Below are positions 11,001 to 26,000 of a stretch of DNA of 64,000 nt, piece by piece. The first letter of the stretch is position 1. Every line of letters begins with the position of its first letter. The notes under the pieces were generated by a model. That model ran no database searches. It was not told the DNA's origin and saw only the letters and a program-made list of their open reading frames with translations. The DNA is from Aplysia californica (lineage: Eukaryota > Mollusca > Gastropoda > Aplysiida > Aplysiidae): the NCBI RefSeq assembly GCF_000002075.1, contig NW_004797285.1, forward strand, positions 247,969 through 311,968, in the 5' to 3' direction. Made by a program: the position numbers and the translations under genes.

Positions 11001-14000
11001 CAGGAGAAGCATAAATGTTTTCACTAACTCTTCTATTATTTACTATTTAGCTATAATTTAGCACAGAGATCTGATCAAACTGTTCATAAACCTTTTTCAA
11101 AAGTTTGCATCGTTTAGGTTAAAAATAAACAAAGTTATTTGACATTTTTGTCATTCTCCCTTACACTGCATGATGGCAGGTTAGCCGTGTAATGTATGCA
11201 AAAATGACTACGGTTACCATTTTGCGCTCTCCCTTACACTCATGAATTGTTATGGCTATGGGCGGGGGCAATAGTTTGGTGGTGGATGTGACTCAGTCAA
11301 CAGTTATGACTGTACAGGTTACTGTGAATAGAAATAAGAAGAACACGGACTAGTCAACAAGTTACTGGTCTTTGTTATTACAGAATTATTATTGATTCTT
11401 ATCATTTTCCTTCTGCGTTGGTTCACAGGCTGTTCCTATGCTTTACAGCCATTATCGTACACTTGTAACCAGTCCCATCTTCTGTACCTCATCTTTAACC
11501 ACTTGTTTTCCGTGTACATGTATATATATCCCATTTTATCTGGACTAACTCTGTAACTGTAAGCGTGCTACATTTTCCTTCATCTCCAGGTTAAAGTCTT
11601 CAAAGTCAATGTCCAAATGTGTTATTCAGGCACACGATTTGTATAATAGCTTGATTTAAAACTTTCATTCAGTATCAAAGTTTGTTCTCTGTGAAATTTA
11701 TTTTTTGTATTCTCTTCAGAAGTGAGTTTAAAATACTTTTATTTTCGCTGATTGCAAAATGCTTCCAGCACGACCAAAGGGATCCATGTGTTTATTAAAT
11801 GATGTCAATACTGTCAGATCGTTGTAGCCAAAGTCAAATTTTCATATCTAAAAAATGCAGCAGTCTGTCAAAGACTATCACAAATGCTCGGGAGAGGTAG
11901 AGTGTGATGCTCTGTACAGCACCGATCATTTTTAACAAAGGCCCCAGTTGATAGGGAAACAATGAATTGTTTCATACTACCTAGACAAGACAAGGACAGT
12001 TTTAGTCTGCAGTTATATAAATTGATCGAACAAAGAAATTGTAAAGCAAGTCTGTTGCCACAATACGTCCACTTTTTAAATTTGACAAAGAAATTAACTC
12101 TCATAATGTTGTGTTGTTATTTGTCATGTAATTCTTCAATGATGTCTGCCAGTGACAGTTTGCTAGACTGGACTGTAAACTGATATGACATCAATAAATT
12201 TCTTGCGCAATACTTTTTTTTGTCAGTGTAAAGGAAAACGATGGCCTCTCAATTACTCAACAGCAGATTAAAATATGACAAAAATAAAGGCACAGAATTG
12301 AATACTATGAGATATATGGAATTCTTTTTAAATGGAAAATTTCTGACCATTTGTCGTTTTTTCCTTTTGACTAAATTTGACAGCAGAGTTGTTTGTGATT
12401 ATATGTGCACTTTTATCCCGCCTCTCCGCCGTTTTGTTAAGAGGTGAGAATAATGTGGGCTAAGTCTGTCAAATTCATAGGCTTGAAATAAAGTATTGAT
12501 AAATATCAGTAGATTCCAATGAGACTTAAAAAGTAAAAATGTTTGAAATGGTTTACGGCAATATTCCAAGTCCAATGTTAATAGGAATAAATATTGACAT
12601 TTCTTATGATTTATGAGAGGCTTGCTGTACTTATGTTGTTTTTTGTCTAGGTACAGCTGCTCCCCAAAGTGACAGTGCCGTAAAGATGGAAACCTCGGCA
12701 GCCAGACCTGCAGGGTAATTATAGATTTATATCGAGTCTTTATTTGAATGTGGGTTCTGTACATGTGGGAAACAATTTGCACTGTTTCACACACTTACAC
12801 ATTATCCATGATTTGGGTGTCATGTGTGACTGATTTGACTGCTTCTGCATCAATAAGTGTGATCTTTTCTCTAAATCACTTTTGTAACTCAGATAAAAAC
12901 GTGTTCAGTGAGACCCTATTTATCACATTCAGTTTGATTCTTAAAATAAATGTTTGAAAAATGTGTGCTTGTACTTCAAGTAAACTTTGTATAATAAAGC
13001 ATTTTAGTTAGATGATCATTGTTGCATGTTTTTTGTTTTGTTTTGTTAGAGTGGAGCATGTGATGATTTTTTTAAAGCCACTATTTTATAATTGAATGTC
13101 TATTGTCTTGTTACTTCCTTTTTCAAGGGATTCATCTTCACAAATGAAGCCACGCAGAGTTCCTGTATGTGACAAGCCTGCTCCACAAAAGACTGAGAGG
13201 TAATATTTGCTTTACCCAAATGGGATTTTTTCCCTTTGTTACGTATAATGCAGCAGTGTTCTTTCTTTCTTTTACCTTTTTAAGAACATTTTCGTACAAT
13301 TGTTTTGGTAAAAGTGTAGTACCACTTCCTATGTCCTCGTGCACCTTGATACTCAGAGCCCGCTGTTTCCTTCTTATGTAAACAGGGTTCGTACTGGTCC
13401 GGGAAGAATGGAAAACTCTTGGAATTTTGTTTTTATTTTCTAAGACATGGAAAACTCTTAGAATTTTGGGAAGTTGGCCAAATTCTTGAAAAAGTCTGGG
13501 AAAAACAGATTTTTAACTTGGTCTATTGTAAAAATATTTCCTCGAAGTTAAGAAAGCCTCGTCTTTACGCATTCTGAATTTTTAAAATACCGCACCGGAA
13601 CGAATTATCTTCTGAAATGACACGTTAATTGTCTTGGAAGAAAGAAATCTGGGCTTGAAAATTTGGAAAAGTCTTGCAAAAAAAAATCTCCAGTTCAGTA
13701 TGAACAGTGTGTAAAACATGGCTGTGGCCTCTATGGTGACCAATGATGGTGACCAATGATGTTGCACACTGGATCAAGCTCTTCTAAACTGAGGGGGGAG
13801 GGGGGTTGTACTTTTACTTACTCTCGACTGGTTCATATAATGTCTAGGGGCTCTCGTGGCCTAGAGGTTAAGGTGTTGGCCTCTCTCATTCAAAGGTCCC
13901 GGGTAGCGACCGAAAAATTTTCTTCTCTACAATTGTCTCCTTTCACCTCCTTTCCTGCTCTCTAGCAATGTTCTGTCGTCTACTTTCGTCTCTTCTTTCT

Positions 14001-17000
14001 GCCTCCACCCCCTCCTCTGGGCTCCTGACTCTTTCTGCGGCCTTTCTACTGCTAATCCATGGCTCCTTCTTACTGCTGTCTTTCAGCCACACCCCTGATC
14101 TTCTAGCCTTCTCGGACAAGGGCGAAAAACCTCGGAGGGCTCTTGTGCAAGTTGCGCTCGTTAAAGATTCCTTGGGGGTCTAAAATCGATAAGAGTAGGC
14201 TTCGGCCACCACCTGGGCAAAATTCAAAATTTCCTACCAACTGAAAACTTTTAATGTGTCCCCTGTGCCAATATGACCTAATGCAGTTGCGAGCGCCGTA
14301 AAACACTTACCAAAAAAGAAAACAAAATTAATGTCCCTTTTTGATTACCTTCTTTGCCTTGTGCTGGCTCGTCAACAAAATTAAATTACTTGTTTCTTTC
14401 TTTGTTCTTTTAAATACTTTTCATTTTCCTGTTGATTGATTACAACTTTGTTTGCCAATAGTATGATGGTTTCAATGGAATATATTTTAACCACTAAAAC
14501 AGGTTTGTCTGTATTAGGGTATGTACAAAAAGAACACTTGCTTGTGATAAAGCGCTTTCTTGTCGTTGAAGTGTATATACTGAAGTGTTGCTTGCAACTG
14601 GTATAGACACCAGAACTTGGGTCATTTGGCCCCACAGCGGATTCGAGTGAAAGAAGCGAACTATTGTTGTTAAATAGTGTTTGTAGAAAATTATCCTAGG
14701 AAAACTCTAAAGAATGGGCTTTCTTGAGATGAATAAAAGGAGGCAAATGGAAGGTGAATATCATCAGTTGTTTCCTTTGCTTAAAAGGCGCCCTTCTCGT
14801 TTTTAGTCCAACATGAAAATGAGCCAAGAGACATTCAAGTATATCTTAGGAAAAAATCGAACCAAAGATAACGGAGAACTGGCGCAACATTGTGGTTTGC
14901 GTGGTCTTTCCTTCTTTTGTCCCAAATTGCAGGATTTTAAAACATGGCTGTGATATCTAAAGGTGAGCACAGAGGGGTGGCCGATTTATGCCACTTAATC
15001 ACTGTGAACCGCAAGTTATAAGAATCAATCTAAACAATTTTTACAACCGCACAGAGACCCGGTCTACTCTCTGCGCCTATCCGTGGGATTGGTGGCGACT
15101 TATTTTATGGGAAGGAAAATTTGATTCCTACTCACAGAAAGCCACTGCTCGATGCGAAGCAGTTACCCGTCAGTGAGCCATCACCGGATGTGACATAGGG
15201 CTGGACTAGGGACTTTTTAACTGACTATTATCTCAAGGAAACACTGTAGACAGAATTTGATTAGGTTTTTTAAATCAGCGACACAAATTCTACTGACCAT
15301 GAGAGCAGAATTTGAGTTTGTGGAGTGATAAATATTTTTTTTAAACCACAGATTTCTAGGTACTGTTCTTGGGCCTATTCAATATTCAAAAGTATGTGTT
15401 GCGTTCGATAACCATGTCACAAAGATATGATATGGTGCAATGTCATTGATGCACTTAAAATGAAGGACACCTATCTTGTCCTTGTTTTTAACTAATAAAG
15501 CAAACAAACAAGTGAAATAAAAATTGTCTTTCTCTTTCAGAACCCCACATCCATCCCCTAAGAAAAAGCAGAGGTTGTCTGAAGAAGAAGGGAAGAACTT
15601 GGTTGAGGCAAAGGTCGAAGCTGAAGACCAAGCCCTTGTTGTGGAGATGAGTTCACCTGCTGCCAACACACGGTCACGAAAAAGGACTTCTGCAGAGAGT
15701 AACAGCAGTCCCAGTGCATCTTCTCACTCCGAGATGGAGCCCGCGTCTTCTCCTGTTCAGCAGCCTGCTAGATCTCCAGTGACGAGACAGCAGTTCAAAT
15801 CTCCTGTAGCAGCGAAGCTTTCCAAGTCCCCCACAAAAGGATTACGTTCTCCCAGGAAAGCTGTCAAATCACCTTACAAAGCTCCCAGGTCTCCCAGGAA
15901 ACCACCCAAATCTCCGTACAAAGCCCACAAATCTCCCAGGAAAGTTCTCAACTCCCCTTACAGAACCCACCGATCTGGAAGTTCAACCTTAAATCTTCCC
16001 AAGTGTGCCAGCACTGGTAAACTGCACAGGTCAAACTCGAAATCTGAAAAGAGAACTTTCACTGCCGAGTCCAGACGACCAGGCATGGATATGAAAACAA
16101 GGTCAACTCTGAATTTGAAAGGAAAAACATCGGAGGAAATAGAACTGGAGAGAATAGCTACTATGCAGAAAGAATTGGCAAAAACACGCCAACAAGCACA
16201 GGTAACATTTTGTCATACACAATCATAGTATAATATATATTAAAGTTGAAATAAGTCTCTCTCATTTTAAAAACAATTTTAGTTGTCAGATTTACCTCTT
16301 TTGTTATAATGCTTGTAACATAATATGTGAGGCATCGTGGTGGAATCAGGCGCTTGTCACAATAATGAAATCAAAGAAACTGGCCTATTTCTGGCTGTTG
16401 GGCAATTTTTTCAAAATTTCAGATAATTTATTTTTTGGTTCAACATCTTTTATGCCCATTTAAAAAACACATTTTGGTGTGGATTTTACTTAAAAACATT
16501 GATTAGAGGCAGAAAAATTGAAAATATGCAGTTTTCAAGGACACTCAAGCTTTGGAAGTAACCAAACTTTGGCTGCCATTTTCTCACAAATTATGCCCCA
16601 GGCACCAGGTGGTGATCCCACTCCCTTCATCACATATCTGGATTTCTATTCATAATAGATGTAATTTTTTCTGCGAAAGACAAATGTACAAGCCAATATG
16701 ATGCCAGTAACTCAGTGTGCCCAAAAATTAACGAGTGCCTGATTCCCTGTGTCGTGACACATTTTTAATTATTATAAATGAATTACACCAGCTCTGCTCA
16801 TCATAGTTGTGGGTTTGGTTATGATTTATTTTCAAAGAAGTGGGCTTACATTTGATATGTAGTGGTTTGCCCTTCATGTTGTATTCACTACAAAAGAAGT
16901 GCATTCGATTGCGGAGTGAGAAGAGCTTTTTATGTGTCTTTACTGGAATGTTGTTTCTCCTACTTTTGGTTAAAGCTATTCGCTTGCCAAACAATCTAAA

Positions 17001-20000
17001 CTGAATTGTGTTAATGGGTGTGTGGAACAGGGGGGCCAAATATCATCGCGTTGCCTGATATGTTAGGGGGCCAGATGTTGACTTTTGAAATGAGACTGAT
17101 TCTGTATCCAGTAGTGAGTAGTGTGTATCATTTCATATTATTTAGAAAAAATATATAACATTCTATTGTTTTCTTCTTTATTTACATCCCCATTTGTGTC
17201 TAAATGGCTTTCCTGTGACAGTTGTCATTTTATGTCATTGTCGTGCTTCTGTAATCTGGATAGCATGATTAGCATTTATGGTTAGGTGCTTCCCCATTGC
17301 ACGCTGAAGACTATGAGTTTGGTTGGGATTTTCATCTCTCTCAGCTTGGAGTGGCCCTGTCCCTAATGATCTAAATTGTTGAAGGCGGGGTAAAACATTT
17401 GCAGTTAATCTGGGTGGAGCATTGTTACAAGGACATTGACTGGTCCAGCTTCTTAATTTTTTTCTCAGTTACTCTGTCAGTCTTACTGTTTCCCAGCATG
17501 GCTATTATTGTGTTGGTGTCCCTCTCTGTACTCCCAAAATAGTTGGTCTATAAATGAATGAAGACATAAAATTAGCTCATTTTGGCAACAGATGGTCTTG
17601 TTTCTGTTCCATCTCTCATTTTTGTCTTCCTGTCTTGATTTGCCTGAGTACGGTTCTAGCTGACCACCATAAATGGCGATATGATTGTCTTGAATCAAAA
17701 CTCATGTTGGCGTTTTATGTCCTTGGGTGTTATTACTTGTGATAAGAAGCTCATGTGGGCCAAATTTGTTGTGGAATCTATGTCTTTATATCATGAAAAT
17801 TGATTTTTACTTCAGGATTCTTACAAGAAAGCCATGAAGGCTGGAGGCTATATACCTGTTCGATCTACCCAGTGTGCAACTTTGCCACAAGGATTCCACT
17901 TTAAAACTGATGGAAGGTTAAAGAATCCCCAGGCTTCTGGAAAGGATTTGAAAGTGAAAGATTTTACAAAATGTTTGCGGGAAGCTTTACCTCAGGGCCA
18001 GGTGAGTTTTATTAGTGTGAAAGGTATTTAATTTAATTAGAGCCTTAGAAGTGAAGGTGGGTGCTCTGGTGTGGTTTGCTCCTACTTTCCTATTCTATCA
18101 AACATCTATTGTCCTTATCTCTCCTTCTATTTGTATATATATATATTAACACCTCTGTCTTACATTCGGCACTTGTATGACCTAATTGTTGCAAGTGCCA
18201 TAAATCTCCTACTAAAAAGAAATTAGAAGTGAAGCATCAGTTTTGTAAACTTAAAAGCCAAACCTGTTTTTTTTCGTAAATTTTAATTTTATGTACTTTA
18301 TGGTGGGTCTTGGTGTACGGTCCGATAGTTTGGGGAACTGGGAGAGAGGTATAATGTTATATTATGTGAAAGTGTGGTGTAGACCATTTTGCACGTGATG
18401 AGCAGACATGGGAGTCTGTTAAACCTGACAAGTCGATTTGGACTGCTGATGACAGGGGAGTGGGTGGTTGGCGGATGCTTTGGTGTGGTTTGCCAGGATC
18501 TCAGACTTACGCGAATTTCCGGGGTTCGCGGTTCGGAGAAAGTCCGGGGCTGAGATCAGCGGCCGCGGAATTGCTGAGCATCGCGCGGTCATGTTTCCGT
18601 CTCGCTTCGCGTCTGCACGGGTTTCATAATTATCTTCTCCGAGAAAAAATGCGAAAATTTGGAGAACATAATAATAGAGCGATGTATGCCAGTTTGGCAC
18701 TAACCGCCCACCTTTACTTCCTGTTCATAACTACTAAAGTTTCCCAAGTGCAAGAAGTAACATCAGATTCAAATGAGAAAGATGGAGGAGGTGATACTAG
18801 ATATAGATCTAGCTCGAGTCAACCCAAGCCAGTGCCTATGATTCCGCTATCAGACAGGGTAGCCTCAATGGAAGCCATGATTCTCTCTGTAATGGCTCAG
18901 CATTCAATTCCTCTGACATTTGCTCCTGTGCTTGTGGATGTAGCTAAAGCCTGCAGTACAGACCCACAGGCCCTGGCTTCCGTGCAATTAAGAGCATCTG
19001 CTGCTGCATACAAAATTAAATTTGGCCTTTCTAAGACAGTGAAATAGAAACTTGTGCTTGATCTACAGGTCTCCCCTTTAAAGTGCATTATTGTGTTTTT
19101 GTTTTGTGCCATTGTCTGTATACCTTGTTTTGTTTGTTTACATGGATCCTTTCAGTGCTCGTTTTCTTGCTCTTCCTTTTGCAATGTTTGTAGGCCTACT
19201 TGTGCACTTTGTTGCGTCTATCGCGATCCTCCGACAAAGTTCAGGGGTTGGGGAAATTTTTCACTGGGAACCCTGGTTTGCTCCTTCTTTCCTATCAAAC
19301 ATCTATCGTCCTTATCTCTCCTTTTTTTGTGTATGTTACTCTCTTGTAACCCCTCTATTCTTCAGCACTTATGTGACTTTATTATGTTGCAAGTGCCGTA
19401 AAACTCTTACTAAAACTAAAATGACGGGGGAGGAAAGGGATTTATTTAAGTATTTTACACTTTGTATTTATCATGATGTACTCACTACCATAAAGAATTT
19501 GAACAATTGAGTGTCTCATTTTTCGGGAGACTTTATAATTTGGTGGCAATAAAGTGGGTGGAGGTTTAAGTATGGTCCCTCATTTCAAACCGCTTGACCT
19601 AGTGTGCAGCATCCAGAGTAACTGAGTGTCAATTTGGGTCATAGTTCTGTCTCACAGGAACTGGAAAGCGTAAGCTGTGATTGTCTCCATGAGTGAAGAC
19701 AATTGGGCCGTACTATACTTTTTACCGTGAAATGATCTCCCGCTGTGGTGATATAGAATAAGGTTTGCTTTGTTGGGCTGTAATTGAGAAAATGGGGGGG
19801 TTTAAGCCAATTTTCTTTTTGCTTTGCAGTATTTACTTTTTATTCTGAGTCTGAGGGAATTGCGGGTGGATGGAGGGTGCTATTGGCAGGCTCTACTTTC
19901 TTTTTTCCCCACTGTTGTTTTTGTCTTTCAGTCTGTCTTACTTATTAAAGTCCTCTTCCTTAATATGCTTATAAATCTTTTTCAAGCTCCAAGGCACTTT

Positions 20001-23000
20001 TCTTGAATTCTTGAATTGGTCTTGATTATTGTCAGTCCTTTGTGGCTCAGTTTTTGGTTTAGATTTTTTTTCCTTCAACATCTGTCTTTCTTGTTATTAC
20101 CCTGCAGTGACTTTTATATTGTGTCAGTGCTTCTATGTCCTAGTCAATTGTCTTTTTGGACTTTTTTTTAAAGCTGTAATCACCACTGATGTAAGAACAT
20201 CTGATTGGCTTCAAATGTGTCATGGCGCGGTAAAATCAGGCGCTCGTCAGTTTTGGGGCATGTAGAGTTATTCATATCATCTTAAAGCTTGTTCATTTGT
20301 CTTTCATTTTGCCAAAAAAAAGCACCTTTAACTTGAATATAAGTTGAGATATTTGCCCTTGCTGGTGGTGGGGTCACCTGGTATAAGAGGTAAAATCTAG
20401 CGAGAAAATGGCTCCCAAAGTTTTGGTGACTTCCAAAGCTTGAAAATCTTCGGAAACTGGAAATTAACGTTTTTCGTGCCTAATGAAAGCTTGAAAATCC
20501 TTGGAAACTGGAAATTAACGTTTTTCGTGCCTAATGAAAGTTTTTCGGTAGCACCAACGCAGAAATGTGTTTTTGAAAGGACATAAAAGGTGTTGATCCA
20601 AAAATAGAAAATTGGAGAAAAAATTGCTCGAAGCCCACAAAAATGGCGTTTTCTTTGTTTTCATTGTTGTTACGAACGCCTGATTTCACTATGCTGCCTC
20701 ACAAATGGTTTATGGGTGTGCTTGGTTGAAAGATAGGTCTTCTTGTCTTTCTCTCTGTTGCTTCACTGTGTTGATGTGTTTTGATTTATTATTTTAAAAC
20801 GCAAAAAGTATGATTGGGTTTTTTTTCATCCCCCTCCCCGTGAGTGGAAATTTAGGGTTTTACAAAGTTCTACCGTACATCATTCCACAGCATCTTCCAT
20901 CAAAACCTCAAGTTCGAGGATTGACGAAGCCTCAGCCTTTCAAGCTTTCTTCTGCAAAAAGTACAAATGCACTTCACAGCAATAAGTATGAGTCAGATGC
21001 TGAGAAACTTATTGCCTTTCAAAGGCGCACGCCGGAGAGATTCAGAACGCAGCCTCATGGTAAGTCAGTACTTGTTTTAGAATTGTTTCTGAAGTACAGT
21101 TGGGCAAAGATAACATATGAACATGCGAAGTTGGAATTATTCCTCAACTGAATTGCTATATTTCCTTTGTATTGGCAACACTGTTTTCCACCAGTATGGA
21201 TTTGTCAAACAGCTCGTATTGAAAAACGTGGTCAAATTGTTTCGTTACGGTGGTCTCATTCAATTTTCCCTGTGTGCATGATGGAAAAGAATGCACCCAT
21301 TGCTATCTAGAGTATCAGATTACATGAGCCCACCAGATCTGCCCCCACAGAGTGATACACTTACTGCTGGTGTTGAGATGCATCATGACACTTTACATTT
21401 AGGCTAGTTACAGTATGTAGGGCACTAAGACTCCCTTGAGTCTAGTCATCTGATGATGGGTGGAGGGGGTGTGATCGAAAACAGTGTGGGGTGGCACTGG
21501 GTCATATGTGGTGTGTGATTCACGCTTATGTGAATGTGTGTGTGTGTGTGTGTGTGTGTGTATTTGTTCGGATGTGCTGGTGTGGATTGGGAAGGGATTA
21601 CACCAGAGGGGTGGGTGGCGTTTTCTGACGAGAGTTGTTACATCGTCTTGATTGTTGATCAGATGTGAAAGAGCAATTTTATTATTGCCTAAGGCTCATC
21701 AGCAACACTTTACCTTTCTCTAGTTTTCACTACGGACGAGGGACACTCTCTATCCATCCTTCTGTCCTTATATTGATATAAGGTACTCTTCATGATGGCA
21801 TAGTAATCTTTTCATCATCTGATATTGAAAACAAGTGTCAGATTTTAGTAGAAGTGGGTGATCCATGTTTCTAAAAAAAAATCGAGGTAGCACATATTGG
21901 CTCTAGAGCTTTTGAAAAAAAATTGCATGGACCTGAAGAAGTGTTAATGTCACAATGTGTAATATTAAATCCATGGTGCCGGTGGTTGGAGGGTGCCATT
22001 GGACTGGTAGGTTCCCCTTCATTATGTTGCCTCTCTTGTTTTTCATTTTGTCTATCTTGCTTTTTCCTAGCCCACATTTCTCATTTTTGTATGAATGTTT
22101 CTCTTCACACTCTGACATACTCAAAGCCCATGGTGTCCATGATGAATGGCTGTCTGTACTACTTTTTTGTGGACTTTTTTGCTTTGTGCAGGTGCCAAGC
22201 AGCGGTCGAGGTCTGTATCTAAGTTAACAGAAGGTTCCAGAGGTGTGAGATCCCCATCCCCTGGCCTGACAATAGCTAAGACACCCAATTTGACGACCAG
22301 GGGACGCTCAAGGCCAGTTCATACTATGTCCAGGGAGGAAAAAGAGCGACTGGAGTTTGAAGAGCACCAGAAGTAAGCTATTTGAAAATATATTGAGAGT
22401 TGCATGGTCACTGCCTTTAATATTCAACTGGGGTACTAAGAACGTGTGAATGTTGAAAGCCAGACTCGACTTTTTGTCTTTGACTATTGATGCTTTGAAA
22501 AAGGTAGTTGGGAGAGTTTAGTTTATATCACCATTTTGTTTTAGATATGTAGGTTTAGATTTGGGATTTTGATATTCTAGTGGGAAAGCATGAGATAGAT
22601 TTTTGTACCTACCCTTTTTTTTTAGGTTGACTTGCAGTGTACGCTTCTCAGGAAGTTGAGTTTGTTTCAGAATGCTCTCAGGTCTGCTGGGGTAATAGTA
22701 TAGATTGTAAAGCGCATAGAGCTTGCTGTTGAGCAGCAGTTTGCACTACACAAATGCTATCCTTTATTATTATTATTATAAATCTTGGATATATTTTAAA
22801 ATCTAAAAAAAAAAAAATTGGAAAAAAAACCTGAAACTTGTAAGCTGACATAAATTGTTTTATCATCTCCCAGACAACAATTTAAGGCACATCCCGTGAA
22901 TCATAGAATCCTGGCAAAGCCAGTCATAGGTGCGCCTAAGGCAGCACCTAAGCCCCTGACCGTGACGGAAGAGTTCAACCTCCACCATAAGAGAGCGGTT

Positions 23001-26000
23001 AGCGTAGAAGACCTACGGTCGAAAACTGAAAGTGGAGAGAAGTTTGAGTTCCATGCGAAACCGGTCAATCCGAAAATACTTCAAGGCCCTGTGGTAAGTA
23101 AGGCGTGTTTCTTCATTTGGTGGTCTTTTGTAAACTTCTTCGCCTTGATCAAGTGCCAAATCCTGATATATATAGACATATGTGACAATGGTTTGTCTCT
23201 CAGTGTGTTGCATAGATGCTCTAAAAAACAACTTATGTTATCCTGTTCATTTCCTGCCACCCATCTGTTTAAGTTTTCTGACAGTTATTATTGGCCTTCT
23301 ACATTTTCAATGAGAGCAAGATGTTCAAAACCTTTATACTGTTCCAATGTTCTTGGAACTACGTTTGTCTCTTCCTAATTGTTTTAATGAAAATCTGACT
23401 TTGTTTCTTTCGGGTGTCTTCAGATACTTCATAAACAGATCCCTATATTCTGATCCTTTTCTGGCCCTCTGCATTTACTCTTGTCATTTATCTTTTTTTT
23501 TCTGTTTCATTGACAATATGACACTATTGATTTACAGTGCTAATTTTCAGTAATTTGATAATGATCAGTTTTAAACTTCTGATAAATAACTGATAGGTAC
23601 CCGTGGTGGTTCCTCCTTGGCTGTCCCTCTTTTATTTCTGTCTGTCTTTCTTTTTCCCGGCTCCAGTTGACCGATGTTCTTTACTCGAAATATTTTACAA
23701 TTTACAGTTTACATTCATTTGATGAGAAAGTACATTTAATTCTGCATGTAATGTGTAAAAGACACCTCATTCTGTAGGAAAAACTTTTTAAAATGAGGGC
23801 CGTTCTTGTGCATTCTACAAATTCTCGGTTTTTGCCCTCTTTCCTATCGAACATCTATTGTCGTAATCTCTCCTCCTTGTTTTTTGTTTGTTACTCTCTT
23901 TCAACACCTCTAATCTTCGACACTTATATGACCTAATTGTATTGCTAGTGCCGTAAAATCTTCCTTTTTAAACTAATACTTAAACCAGTAGCAAATTACT
24001 TACTTTTTTTCTCTAGATTATAAACTCAGAAGTTTATTGAATGATTGTGTTGCGTTGCTACACTTGAGTGATAATCATTAATGAATTCTGCCTCGTTTTC
24101 CTTTTCCTCAGGGTGTTAAACCCGTGGAACCCTTGCCCCCCACAGTTCCGCAGTCTCCAGCGTTTGCCCTCAAGAACCGAGTGAGAATACCCGTAGAAGT
24201 TCCTCAGGTGGTATGTACTCTTAAATTTCTAGAATGCGCGAATTGTAATTGTAAATCTTTTATGGCCCCGTCGACCTAGAATAATTCATTTAGGTATTTG
24301 AGATGGTTTTTCATGTTTAAAGCTGTATTCACACCATTTGATCATTTACGCTTTGGGCTGTTTTGACCCTGCCTGTCCAGGTCGAGCCAGGCTGAGTGGG
24401 ATACAACCTCCCAGTAGACAGACAGGGGTACTCGATGAAACCTTCTCATGTGAGAAATGGACTTTCATCTCCGGCATACTAGGGCGAAGTATCTTACCAT
24501 TACAAGAATTACACCACTGACACTGGTCCTGTATAGTCTAAATGTTGAAAGTTCTTGCTCCATTTATTATTTTTTGTTTCTGTACTTTTGCCGTGGTTCT
24601 ACGTTTTCCTCAGTGTCTCTACTTTTATCATACTATTATTATTCGCAACATTATAATGTACTCAGAATCCCTCCGTATTTTTAGGGGTGTAGATTTTAGT
24701 CACGATTCCAACGGGTGATTGGAGCGTGTCTCTGTTAGATTGTATTTTATCCCATCTGGTATTTCTGTCTTGTCTGTGTTATTCTTTCCCTGCACGAAAT
24801 GAGTTGTTTTGGGTGGGTGGTTGGGGGGTGCTCTAATGTGGTTTGCTCCTTCTTTCCTATCAAACATCTATGGTCCTTATCTCCCCTCCTTCTATTTTGT
24901 GTTTGTTACTCTCTTGTAGCGCCTCAATCTTCGGCACTTATTTGACCTTATTGTGTTGCAAGTGCTATAAAACACTTACTGAAACAAGTTGTTATGGATG
25001 TACTTAATGGCTGTCATTTAGAAAGTGATTGCGTCATTCTAAGCAAGGCATAGTTCACAAAAGATGACAGTTGGCATGTAGATGCACTTATAAATATTTG
25101 CTCAAACAGTTCCAATTCTTGTTTTGAAAGTGGTTTGTGGTTTGCCAAGTTATATCTCGTCACTGAGTTGTGCCAAAATTCTGTTTGCCTTTTATTTTGT
25201 TTAGTGGTAAAGTCAAAGCAAAAATACGCTGTCCCCCTTAGGCGGTGCTACTGACAGAAGTGTCTTTAGCCCCATTCCGAAAGGGGGACATTAACCTTGT
25301 TCTTATGCACATTAGAATGGTAGTTGTAAATGGGCTGATTCATCAATGTCATGCTCATAACTGTGGCTGAACTGCAACAGGAAACTTGCTGCTTTTTCTT
25401 TCCTAATCCTTACTATTGTAATTTTTCCTCTACTTCTTTTATATGTTTGTCACACTCTGGTGACCCACTATTTTCGGGGTGCCTTGATAGTCGAAGCAGA
25501 CTTTGTGCTGTTGAAGCTGTAGAGGTGAGCAGAGTAAGTCTGATTCCCTCTAAGGACTTCTCTGTTAACATCCACCCCTTGACGCTCATATGACCGTATG
25601 CAGTTGCGAGCGCCGTAAAGTCTCTCCTAAAAAACAAAAACCAAGTTATATCTCGTCACTGCGCCAGCAGAATGGCATAACTCTTGTGCCAAAATGCAGC
25701 TAGCCTTTCATTTTGTTTAGTGGTAAACTCAAAACAAATGTGATGGCTGTCACAAAAGAAACATGCATGGTGAGTTTTACCATTATTAGATGATAAATAA
25801 ATAGTCTAGTTAAATTATACAGCTTTTTCCATTTATCTCAAAAGTAGCAAAAATGAGATGTGCCATTTTGCTACCTCAGTGACAATCTTCTGGAAATGAT
25901 TTATAATTCTGACGATGTGTTTTGTCTTTACTCAAAAAAGACAAAGTAATTCACATAGGGATATTTCTCACAGGAGGAGACAAAGGCCAATATGAAGGCA

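Noticed and set aside
15379-15669. Minus-strand ORF over TPX2 exon 6
   Set aside because: It is antisense to a proven coding exon. A short LINE-like look (VTWLSNATHTFEY) was too weak to call.
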